DNA from: Bugula neritina | Lineage: Eukaryota > Bryozoa > Gymnolaemata > Cheilostomatida > Bugulidae | Length of the DNA: 64,000 nucleotides | NCBI GenBank assembly: GCA_964035545.1 | Contig: OZ037768.1 | Location: forward strand, 3,399,501-3,463,500 | Reading direction: 5' to 3' | Part shown: positions 35,275-46,924 of the stretch, in pieces | How the letters are laid out: each line of letters starts with the position of its first letter | How positions within the stretch are numbered: position 1 is the stretch's first letter | The notes under the pieces: generated by a model | Told to the model about the DNA's origin: nothing | The model's database searches: none | What the model saw: only the letters and a program-made list of their open reading frames with translations | Program-made: the position numbers and the translations under genes

Positions 35275-36397
35275 TTTAGATTGTAAGTAATTATTACATT
35301 ATATTTGTTGTCACTATGATCTAACGTCTAAATTGGCACAGAAAGGTTATTAGTCATTGGCCATAATTAGCTGTCTTATTTTTGTAGTATCTAAACATGA
35401 ACCACCTGACCTTCTGGATCTTGACCCGGAATTCTTATCGACCTTGAATTTACCACGAACAAGTACCGACAGCCTTGAAAATGAACCAAATGCAATGGAA
35501 AATTGGCAAATGAATGAAGTTTTTCAAGATATTTCTGTTATGCTTGATGTAAGTCAATTTCCTGGTTTATCCTCGTTAACGATTGTCCAGTCACATGACA
35601 TGGGCGTTTAGTGAATCATATGACTGATAAATTTATTGAGATTATGACATGTATGTGATAATCATTTCGATAACCTTTCGTAATTGATAAGAGCCAATAA
35701 CTATGCAGCCAAAGCTAGTTGACACATAGTCACCATCTAGTTGTAGTTTACGCAATCATGATTGATATATTGATTTTCTATACAGGCTCAGAGTGAATCC
35801 CCTACTAAACCCCAGCCTGATGATGCAAGCATTGACCAGCTGTTCAATGACATCTTTGATTCAGATAGCAGCTCTCCCGCATCCACCAGCTTCGATGACT
35901 CGATTTGTGAAGCTGGCAGCACCTCCCTAGATCTTAGTTCCGTTATTCAGGAAACCTTGGGTGACAGCATTCTAGAGTTTGAACTTCCTGATTTAATGGA
36001 CACCAAATCTGTGTCAAATCTGGAGGAAAATTGCTCCCACAATCTAGAAGCTGGGTTCTATCTGCTAGATGAACTGGAAGCTGCAGACGCATCTGTTGTA
36101 GCGCCCCCTGTTGACAGTTCATCAGTGACGGCTGTGGCTAGTGATCACCAATACACACAGCTGGCCTCTGTCAAAGTAAAACCTCATGAAACACACAAGC
36201 AGGCAATTAGGAGGGTAAAGAATAACGCAGCTTCAAGAGTTTGTAGAAAACAGCGAAAAAATAGACTAACAGTCAACATGGAAAAAGCTGCAGAATTAAT
36301 GGAGAAAAATGCTCAACTTCGAAAGAGCTTATCAGAAATAGAAAACTTTGTTTCTTTGCTAAAAGACCACTTGGTTAAGTCTACATGTAAAAAGTAA
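35192..36397 (+). CDS. bZIP transcription factor, subfamily unresolved, 287 aa
   Basis: A DNA-binding leucine-zipper factor. Coding exons: 35192-35282, 35388-35548, 35786-36397 (864 nt); a non-coding exon lies upstream. The start is the first in-frame ATG. The N-terminal 220 residues are acidic, Ser/Asp/Leu-rich and look like an activation domain (LLDLDPEFL, IDQLFNDIFDSD). The basic region, about 225-243, reads RRVKNNAASRVCRKQRK and fits N-x2-A-S-x2-C-R (N230, C237, R238). The zipper follows with d-positions L255, L262, I269 and L276 and the usual Asn at an a-position (N259); the first heptad Leu is Asn. Size, C-terminal bZIP and uORF layout recall ATF4/ATF5, but NNAASRVCR does not match ATF4 (NKTAATRYR), C/EBP or CREB well, so I leave the subfamily open. 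A polyadenylation signal lies at 36593-36598. Confidence 0.9.
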
Positions 36398-37184
36398 ATC
36401 ATTTCTCATCTAAATTAATATGTATATGGTGCGATTTTCAATATATTTTTATTGTATATAAAAACCGACCTATAATTTATTACCATTCTTTGTTGTTAAT
36501 CATTTTCTTTTCTGTTCTCTTGCTCATGATGTGTTATAGAAACATACTTTTACACTCTGTTGTGAATTTTAAGAAAAATTAAAAACTTGATAAATAAAAA
36601 ATTGTAAAATCTCATTAAGTGATTTATGGTGGACATTAATCAGACTGATATAAATTTATACACACAGTATTAAATGTTTGAAAGAAGCTCTCTGGGCATA
36701 TTAATTCTGTTGCTAGTTTTTTAAATTGCAAAAGAACAATATTATTGTTTACTATTGAATGACTAATTGCAACGGCTTTAATTTTAGTATCAACTGCTCA
36801 AAATACCAAAGATGTATGGAAATCAATTGAAATGGAGCCTTTCTATCTCATCTGTGAAAAATTGCTACTTGCTTTGTGAGCATTCTTTGGCTTTTATTTG
36901 TTACATTACAGTTGAAACAGTTTAACAGTAAAAAAATATTTATGCACGAGTATACTAGAAAATCGGTGTATTAATAATTTAAAAATAACGATTCAAGTTT
37001 ATAATAAACAGTAAACATGATTAAATAAACTGAGATTTAAAAAGGAAGCATGAATTGCATAGAACAGTTGAACTCTATATACAAATATTATAATATATAC
37101 ATGAATAAAAACACCCCTGCATGGAATGCATCAGTAGAATCCACCACTGGACAATATCTTTTATCACAATTTTGTACCGAAGCT
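36398..37184. other. Tail-to-tail gap between bZIP and MAP3K genes
   Basis: The probable bZIP 3' UTR runs to about 36610 (AATAAA at 36593-36598). The rest would be the 3' UTR of the - strand kinase. No further feature seen. Confidence 0.6.
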
Positions 37185-40100
37185 CTAAATGTAAAACCCT
37201 CTATTGTCAGGATACTGTTTGATGAATTCTCTCAGCATAAACCGATGCCGCCCCAGTTCTGAGGCAGCAAGTCTTTTCACCATAGACTTGGTGAGACATT
37301 TGGCCACAAAGTCCTTAGCTGCTTCACTGAACTCCTCGGGTAGCTTAGGGCTGGGCTTGTCAGCTGAACCAATCACAAACAGGGCACTCATTGGCTGCAT
37401 GTGGAAGTATGGAGGAGACCCTGTTGCCATTTCAATGACTGTACACCCAATACTCCAGATATCCGCCTTACAAGTAGGCTCCCCAGCCATCTGCACCACC
37501 TCAGGTGCCATCCAATATGGCGTACCCTTAATACAAAAGTCTAGCTTCATTGCACTGAGTGGTGTGACTAGATCATCAGTGGTTTTCTTGGCTGTCCCAA
37601 AATCAATAAGCTTTATAAAACCAGTTGTTGTGACCATTATATTTGACCCTTTTATATCCCTGTGCACAACATTGTTAGAATGTAGGTATGTTACTGCATC
37701 AATGAGCTGGGAACAGTATCGTCGAAATATTGGCTCATCAAATGTGCCGAACTTTTTCAGAAGAGATGCAATTGTTCCACCCGAAACGTGCTCCATTAGT
37801 ATGTTTATAGTATAGTCTGTTACGTCTAAACCACAGTCTAGAAACCTACAAGAGTATAAGCACAGTTGTAATTTAAGAGTTGTGGCTACACAAAAAAACT
37901 TATTAAAAGAAAGAATAACTCCAAAAATTATAAAGTCACTACTGCAAGTTATCATTTATTAAACTGTTACGACTTAATTCTAAATCGCTTGACTTCGAAT
38001 TTGTCCACAAACTCCTCTCAAAAACCAAGTTTCAGTGATTAAAATCTTAAGCCATTTTGAAATAATTCACTTCCCCAAATCATATTTATAACAGAAGAAA
38101 AGTTGTACACTATAATGCGGTATAATGCAGCTATCACATCCACAACTTCTGATCCCCCCCCCCCCCTAGACCACTCCCCCACTGATTTTACTGCCTGCAG
38201 GGAACAAGAAATTGTTTGGAGAAAAAGGCTAATTGGTTGGGAGTGTCAAGTCTTTGTGGTGAATAAAATATTCTCATTATATAGAGTTATGAGTTTCAGA
38301 ACATATCATTGTAAGGCTGATATTGTATGGTAACTGGCAGTAAATTGAATACTTTTCAGCCCCACTGATAACACATCAGATGCCTATCGTAACTACCCAG
38401 GATTTCCACAATCACAACATCCTTTGATAACACAGACTAGATATTTACTCCACAACATTTCCCAACCTCTTAACAAATATTACCAAATTACGAAACTGTA
38501 TAAAAAAAACCTTGCGAATTTCTATTTCAAAGAATTACTACTACACCAGCTTATCCCCTAGTAAAATACATTGTACTTAGTAAATGTTAGAGAACATACT
38601 TTACAATATTTGGATGATTTAATGTCTTCTGAATGTGAACCTCTCTCTGGATTAATCTGTAATCTGCCTCGGCCTGCGACCAATTCGTGGTATCCAGCTG
38701 GATCTGCTTCACAGCAACCAACTGTCCATCGTCTGTTAAAGCACTGTATACCTGCGAATGAAAATACCAACATTAGCAAACTTCTCTTTACCTGTCAGCC
38801 ATTTGGTTACACAAATCCAACCTAACATGTGACACTTGATGGTCAGCTGTATAGTCATTTGCATTTTGAAATATAATTTCAATCAAGCAATCAATCACAG
38901 TGAATAAACTTGCCCAGGCTTGCCATTTAGCAAATATCGACAACTCTTTCATAGGTGTCTTAGTTTTCTACTATTCTAATTGATAAAAACCCAGCACTGT
39001 TTTGAATTAAAAGTACTTATTTGGAACTAAATGCCTTCAATACTCAAGGGAAAATAATCCCCAGTATAACTATCAGTATAATAAGCAATGCAGAGAAACG
39101 TGTACTAAACGTTCTGCTGATATACATGTAGCTTATCTCCTTAGTTATGCAATTCATCTTGCAGTAATGAGCTACTTAGCTGCTATATTTACATTGTCAA
39201 CACACATAACACTTCTTACAATATCCACAAAAACAGCTTGTACTAGCTACTGATGGTATGTAAATAAAATTTGAGCACTGAATGGAAAAGATATTCTAGT
39301 TAGCCAATACAGCCATTGTTGTGAATAAAGCGAGTTCATTCAAGTGTTTTAAAAACCTTTAATGAGAAAATCTACTGCCTAATCAAAGGTGGTTTGTGTG
39401 TAGAAGTCATATTGGCTGATATCACGTTTTTTACTGAAATAATTTGCATATATAAGTTTTCAATTTCAAAGAGAAAAGCGTTTTTGCCTACACAGTTTAT
39501 CTGATGTTATGCTGTATACGTCACATTCCTATGAAATGTACACCTTACAGGTACTTTTCAAGATTCATACCAGAACAAGATTACCTCATCAAAACTTGAA
39601 CTCAACTTTTGACTTGCGTGATTGTGAGAGAAAATTTCTCACTCTGAATTACCAGCTCACGATTCAGTATTTGGAAATAAGGTGTAGTTTATTTGTGTTA
39701 TTAGAATAATTATTATTGATAAGATGTGAGGTAGACTAAACTTTGACCCTGAAACTAGTTACTACAAGGTATATAAAGCAAGTAGTACTAAACTTCACAA
39801 AAAACTCCATTCATTACTTCCATATCCTTTCCTGAATATAATCATTCTTACAATACAGCCCACGACAGGCGTGCAACACCCATTCAGTAGAACAAATGGC
39901 TACCTTCTTAGTAATTACTATTACAATATTTTTCACATCAGCTTAATTTGATTTGGAATTTAAGCATAATCTAATTGATTCCATTGATTGTGTTTATTAG
40001 GCATATTAGAACTCGATACATTATTTAGCATGTCTGCTACAGCTGCGATACTTCAATACAACATCTTTTCAACTACTAGCAACTCTGATTCCCCTTCGCA

Positions 40101-42911
40101 GCTGTCTGCCGTGATTAGCTGCCTTCAGATGCAAGAAAATTGCTTGTCTGACAAAAGCCCCATAACCCCATAACTGTAGGTGGTGGGGTAAACACAATAG
40201 CAGCACTGTACAATGGGTAATCACCCATGATTTTCAATTTCCCCCTGGTGTTGCTCTTATAAGCAACTGTGTTTACAGGTAATTATTCTATTGTCTACTG
40301 CTGCATGTTGACAGGGGAGGGGCCATGTTCAAAACTGCATTAAGGAATATCTTAGGAGATAAGATAAGCCTATAAATCCATACAACTATTTGAATGATCA
40401 CAATAATACTTCATTACTAACACTGCGTACTAAACTCCTATACGTTTACAGGGTTTAATGAGATTTATTTCATACAGGGAATATGTTGACCTAGTGAGCT
40501 TAAATGGAATATTTTCATTTAATTTATGTGAAAATTAGACCAATAATTAACAGTAAATTGATTTTGGTTGGGTCCATAATCCCCCATGACTTTTATATAA
40601 TTCCATGTAATGAGATGGTAACCAGAACTTGTGCAGGGAACTATTCAAACAGATTAACTTAGTATTGTGAAACCACACTTTAACTGCTGTACACATACCC
40701 AACTTTAGTGGCGTGATTGAACTAACCGACCATGAAAATTGCATTCCACAATCAACAATCGCAAGTGAAAACTGTGCTAGCGAGTTTTTAAAGTAGCTGG
40801 AAGTAGTGCTAATTGAAACCACCCGATAGGAGATCTGATAAGTTTTACACTGAAAGGTGCTCACCTTGACAAAGAACTGCACACAAATATACTAGTAGTT
40901 GTGGGCAAACTAACCAAAATCACAGCCACTAAGATATGTATAATAGAAATATCATCATCACTACTACAAGTTATGTAATATTAAACTGCCACCTCCCACA
41001 GTTGATTATTCTGACATGTAAATTTTACAAGTCTTGTCTGGAATACAGATGTGTGGTGATACATAATCTAGACACCAACAGTTACTGGCATTTGGGAAAG
41101 AATAATGTTACATAATTTAATCTGTTCATCAAGTTGATAAGGTAATAAAACCAAATTTCTAAAGAGTTGTACACCAACATGTATTCTTCGAATTCTATTT
41201 AATACCATAGTTTTATTAACAAAAGTAGGTACATCAAAGCATTCCGAATAAAGACCTCCACAATATTAATTAGTATTATGAAGTTAATGGTCCTTTCATA
41301 TGGTGTGTGTCATTTATTACCCCATTGTGTCTTTACTATAAGGTGAATATAATTTCATCATTTCACTTTACAGTATAATAAAATATAATACTGCTGCCAT
41401 GGCTTGATTGATCAAAACAGAAACTGAAAGGTTTTTGTTTTCCTCAAAAATGGGTGGGTCATAAAGTGGGAAAACAAAGTCGAAAGTTCAAAGCAGACTT
41501 TAGCAAGGGGAACCACAAAAAACCCACATTATTTCTTCACTGAGTGAGTTGCAACATGTGAGTCTCAAAGTTTGACTATTTTTACTCTAACAAAATAATT
41601 CACCAGAGAATTTTGTATTTAGGACTGCATATTTGACTAACACTCGATGATGACATTTCTTTGACAGCACGCCATAATAAATGTCATTCCCAAGCCATTA
41701 ATATACAAAGAGCAATTTATCATTAGCTGTTAAACACTCAAACAATGACTTATCCATTTTTTGGCTATATGAACTTCTAACTGATGTGGTATGACTAGGC
41801 CACCTGTAGATGATTAAGCTAGAAAGTAAAAGTCACTTACTTTACCAAAAGTTCCACGGCCCAACAAATTTCCTTTCTTCCATTTTATTACACAAGCACA
41901 TTGTGATTGCTGATCGAAATTAGACGGTCTTGATTTGGTTTCAACCGAAAGATGTCGACCACTACCATTACTCGAACTGTCCTCGCTGCCATTTGCGGCA
42001 GCAGTGTTTATGGTCATTGCTGACACAACTTGTCTACGCTGCTGTAAATGCGGTTTGTTGCGTAACACAGGGTTGACTTCGTTCTTGCAGCTATCACTTC
42101 TGGTCATGGATGAAGTAGAGGTTCGTTTCTGAATGCTACTGGTTTGATTTGTGTTAGAAAATTCTGTTTGGTTGCTCGGCCTGAGACTGGTTGTTTTCAC
42201 TCGGTGGTCGGTTAGGATTGATGGATGTGCAGGAGGAATGGCTCCATTTCTACCCAGCAAGGGACTGCTGCGACTGTCTAATTTATTGTCACTATCATTT
42301 CGCTTGACTTTGGGTTCACTCACAGTCCAACTGCCTTTTCTAATATAGTCAGCAGGAATTCGCTTTTGACTGTCAGCACGATCACGTGCAATATTGGCTG
42401 TCGTACTTCCATTACGATTGTGACCTTTCTTTACCATGTCAATGCTGCCGGAACGTCTGTGGCCGCTCACAAGCTGATGTTCAAGTCGCAGACTCCCTGC
42501 ACGGTCGTTGATTACTGGCGAGTGGTTACTGCCAAATGACTGACTCTCTGAAGCATTACTTTTTGTTTTGTACAAGTCTTCTTGCCTGAGCTTGTAGCTG
42601 GGAGTTCTTCCTTCATCATCTACCTGATGCTGACTTAGTTTCCCATTCACATTGTCACTGTGGTTGACCGGTTGAGAGTGTTTTTGATCGTAATAGCTCG
42701 GTGGCTCCACTTTGTTGCCATTGCATATTATCTGCTTTTCTGTAGACACAGTCAAATCCGGAATACTGGTTTTGGATTTTACTGTTTCTCCACTTTTTCT
42801 TCTGATTCTCTTAGCCTGGTTTTTTCCATCTTCAGGGTGTGTAAACTTGAGATTGGTAAAACTATTGGATCGAGAACTTTTAGAAGACTGTTTGCCACAG
42901 CAGTTGCCCAT
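37185..42911 (-). CDS. MEKK-family MAP3 kinase, MAP3K19 (YSK4)-like, 3 coding exons, 627 aa
   Basis: A Ser/Thr kinase of the STE11 group that would phosphorylate MAP2Ks upstream of JNK, p38 or ERK. Exons in transcript order: 41841-42911, 38600-38751, 37185-37845 (1884 nt). Exon 1 encodes a 340-residue low-complexity Ser/Asn/Lys/Arg-rich region starting MGNCCGKQSS, then the kinase start GRGTFGKV (351-358). Other motifs: AVKQI with Lys372, HRDIKGSN (Asp471, Asn476), DFG (489-491), KGTPYWMAPEVV and DIWSIGCTVIEMATG. The kinase domain is complete and lies at the C-terminus, as in MEKKs. EMATGSPP and IKLIDFGTAKK are closest in my memory to MAP3K19/YSK4 and MEKK1; the N-terminus is unrelated to either. 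The start is fixed by the Gly2 lipidation signal. Introns are 3089 and 754 bp. Confidence 0.94.
38752..41840 (-). other. 3.1-kb intron 1 of the MAP3K gene
   Basis: It separates the low-complexity N-terminal exon from the rest of the kinase domain, cutting just after the Gly-loop (GTFGK). A 111-codon open frame at 40547-40882 (- strand) has no recognisable domain or splice context, so I do not call it. No repeat family recognised. Confidence 0.55.
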
Positions 42912-43032
42912 TGCGATGGGCTGGGGTGTCCTTCAATATAATACTTTTATTCTGTCTCAACTATACGCTACACTGCATGTCCGTACTGCGCGACTGACGA
43001 CTATGAAATGAATAGCTAGCGCTTCAACTTCC

Positions 43033-43084
43033 CACGTGACGGTTCATTGACTTTCACTCAGACTGAAGCGATCATGTGACGTAA
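43033..43084 (-). promoter_or_regulatory. Putative MAP3K promoter with E-box and CRE-like site
   Basis: About 120-175 bp upstream of the kinase ATG there is CACGTG followed by AC (43033-43040) and TGACGTAA (43077-43084). No TATA box is evident. A similar E-box plus CRE pair marks the hnRNP-2 promoter at 29723. Confidence 0.45.
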
Positions 43085-46000
43085 GGCCGTATAAATTAAA
43101 CATAAAAATATTATTACTCAAATACTAGGCAAAGGAATGTACAATTACAAGATTCCATTACAAAGGACTGAGCAAAGGAGAGCCCGGTTTAGTTAGTAAG
43201 CCTGCCTTGCCTGATGGTGTAATACGCTTCATAGCATTGCAGTTCAGCTGTAGAATAGATATTTTACTGAGGTCTGATGCATGTATTGAATATGCTTGCA
43301 GAATGTGATTTTTGCTCAGCCCAGATATGCAGAAAGAATTTATCGAGGTCTTTTTAATAATATATGTGGGCAAGATGAAAGCCTGTTGCCCGACATTTTC
43401 AGGCTGGAACTGAGCAGCGTTTTATGATGACACATCAGTTCAGAGGCTGCCAATTCGTACATCAGATCGATGCAGCGGAACTTGTGAATATTTGGTCACA
43501 TATTTCGTTATATGTAGCATATTTCATCACAAATGTTGCATTATTAGCAAAACCCTTAGCATAACAAAAATACCCGCTTGACATAGCAATTTATAAAAGT
43601 TGATGACGGAAGACGAGGTATGGAGTATTTGCTATTTATTAGAGTTTAGGCTGCGAAATCGAAAGCATAATGTAATTATTGCAGCCAGCAGAATTCTATA
43701 TTTACTGGCTATACAGCAGTGCTTGGTGACTATTACCAAATAATGTCATATTTACAACATCATCTATTGATTCCAAAACAGGAAACTCCCATGGTCAGTA
43801 TTTGAGATGAGTTTAAAAAACAGACACAAGTTCAACTTGATGTCTCATTAGATGACTACTAAAGTAGAACTGTTTAACTCCTCTATGGGCTATATTTCAT
43901 TCCCAGTCATGAAAAATATCTATAATGGGTTTGTCATAGACATTTACAATATATAGCTATAAATATAACCATGAACTTATAATTTTGCACAAATTGCTAT
44001 ATCAAAAATATAGCAAATTTAAAAATAACCCATAGTTATGTGTGTGAAAGAGCCACATCTATCTTAGAAACATGATTGAGTTCAGGAACCTCTAACTCAT
44101 CACTGTATGATTAGATGTGAAATCAGACTAAAACCTGTTTACAATGAACCTAAAGTGAAACTTTCCATACAGGAAGTAACTTATCAGTAATCTATTATCA
44201 GAACGAATCTAGAAAAAAATAAAATACCCCAACAGTTTACAAATCCTTCCCAAGGGCAATATGTAACTGAACCCACTAAACAGACAACAGCAAAGAAAAT
44301 TCATTGAAATATACTTTGAAAATTCAACAAAACTAAAGAACATATTCAATGTCCTAGAATTTTCTAAAAAATACCTCTAACTCATCAACATCTTACCATG
44401 GAGCAACTCTAAATCTAATAAAAGATTTCTTATGCACATAACAATTTCACACAGACTAGCAATACCTACCTGAAAATGTTGAAAGATTTTAACAAACATG
44501 GTTAAATTGAATTATTATCAGTTGAATCAAACACCATCTTATGACTCTAATCATCAAATTTATTTTTGGATGTTTGAAGTATGAGTTACTTGATCAAGGG
44601 CGTTACTTGAAGGGAATAAGTATAGATATAGATTTCCCTATATATAGCATGCAGTGCACGTATAACTTCCTTATCAATGTGAATTATAATTTAAAATATA
44701 TGGCTATATGAATCCTAGTTCCATGAGATAAAAGATCTTTGCCAAATCATCAGCTGTGAGTAATTTCAACACTTCTTAAAAGTTACATGACTAAGGAGTT
44801 TGTATTGTTCACTGATAACAATGCATGACTCAGAAAAAGTTGTGGAATAAAACCAGCTTGTTGCGTGTTATAATATCACATGAAGATAGTGTGGCACTTC
44901 CTTTCTGTTGGTTAATCTTTGACCATCTAAGACTTTATCACTTTAATGAGGATTGTAATTTAGCTTAGGCAGCAATAGCAATTTCCTGTCAGCAGTTGAT
45001 AAGGATGACTAAGTATTATTGTAGCATTTACATTCCACATGTACTAATAACTTCTACAGGGTATAAAGATACTAAATTGAATTTCCAGTAACTACTTTAT
45101 TAGTCATATAATGCTATAATTGGAATGGGAAAAAAGTATATATATGTATATAACAATAGTACATTTACATAGCGATATAATATGCTAGTACCATATAATT
45201 ATGTTATTCTATTATACAAGATAGAGCACATAGAACATGATATTAAATAGAAGATGGAGTAAAAGGACTATTAACTAGCACAAAAATTATCCACTAAAAT
45301 GATGCTGCATACAATTACATTGTGACATACTAAATGAGTGATTCAAGCATATGATTATTCAAGTCTGTAACTAAAGCATAGGAGCAAGGTCACTAAACAT
45401 GACTAAAATCTAAACCACTTTGTTATCAAGTAGACCATGTTTTCACTATGTTAGACTGTAGATGGTGTTCATAAATTGAAAAACGTATGATATCTATATT
45501 TTATTTATTCACAATGTTGAATCATGGAATCATCATTAATATTAGAAGTGGTATTGAACTGATATACTTGGAGTCACCTTTTTGGCTAAAATGCAATTTA
45601 TTCATACTATAAAGGCCACACCAAAAGTTAGGTCAGAATATTATGTTTCAACTACATGAATAATTTGGCTGTATTCACATGGATATGAAATAGCTCCACT
45701 TCCAATAGCTCAAGCTATACCTAAGCTACACCTAAGCTTTGATAGATTGAATGCTTATCAGAAAGTCTGTTGTGCTTGGAAAGCCCTTATCAGGAAATGG
45801 AATGATAAATTCTGCCATCTTTCCATATCTTACAGTAAATTTACCAACATCCGACCGTTGGAACTATATTATCGTTACAGCGATTACATTTGGAAAACCC
45901 CTCAAATTCACATGAGCATTTGTGTAATAAAACAAACTGTGAAGTGGCTCAGTGATATTTTACTGTACAGCAGTTTTAATAGGTAAATGCATCTATCATT

Positions 46001-46924
46001 ATGTATTACAAACAAATTGTATTAATCACAATGAACCTTTAGTAATATATTATCATTATAGGCTAAGTATAACTATATTTTAAGAAACGCACTTTAAAAT
46101 GTTCAAAATTTGAATATTACATGGTAATAGAAGGGTCCTAGCCCGGACAGCACCACTGAGATTAGCAATGTGGGGCAAACCCTTGTTCACTACACCACCA
46201 ACCCCCCCCCCCCCCCCCCACAAGTTCAGACAGAGGTTAAAAAGGGATTTTATTAAGCGCTCACTCCGGGATAAACAGTGAATATTTGAAGTTTTTAGTT
46301 AATAGCCACTACTTTGCTGGCCTAATATCACAGGTAATGCAGTACATGCATATATTCTATTCAACACTTTTATATGACTTTGTTGTTAGTCATTGGTGAA
46401 TAATTATATTATTTCATCAATATAAAATTATGTAATATTATAATTTGTAATATATTATAATATAATGCATAATATGAAATAAGTAAAAAATATACTTCAT
46501 GTTAAGTAAGAGGTATTAAAATGACTAAATGACAAAACAAGTATTGTTAGTCATCTAGATGATTGTATGTAGCTATGCTACCAGCCAGCATATTACTTTA
46601 ACTGATATAATAATCATATTATTACCTTGGTCATGTCATATTGATGGTTATAACCATCTAAAATAAAATTTGGACAAAAGGACAGAATAAAAATCCTAAA
46701 TAAAAATCTAAGTAAACATTACCAGCAAATAAATGCATATACCAGCTCTGTAGCAGATAAAAAATGACTGCAATTTTCACAAAAGGGTATTCACCACAAA
46801 AAGCACCAATAACCGAGTTTTAGGAACAGAAATATCTACTCTACTCTGTCTCACAGTTGAAGTTATTCTTCATCAGTCAATAAATAAAAATACATATCAC
46901 AAATTTTAATGAAGTAACACAATG
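43085..46924. other. 3.8-kb gene-poor interval between SPG11 and MAP3K
   Basis: AT-rich DNA without convincing exons on either strand. It holds a poly-C tract at about 46203-46219 and an ATATTATAAT run at about 46430-46475. The 3' UTR of SPG11 should occupy the right end. Short open frames at 43158-43373 (-) and 45747-45986 (+) show no domain and are not called. Confidence 0.55.

Noticed and set aside
37204-37815. 203-codon frame on the + strand
   Set aside because: Antisense of the MAP3K kinase exon, which carries all catalytic motifs on the - strand.
40547-40882. 111-codon frame on the - strand in MAP3K intron 1
   Set aside because: No domain, no recognised homologue and no splice partner; length is within chance for this interval.
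45747-45986. 79-codon + strand frame in the SPG11-MAP3K interval
   Set aside because: No domain, no splice sites in phase, chance length.
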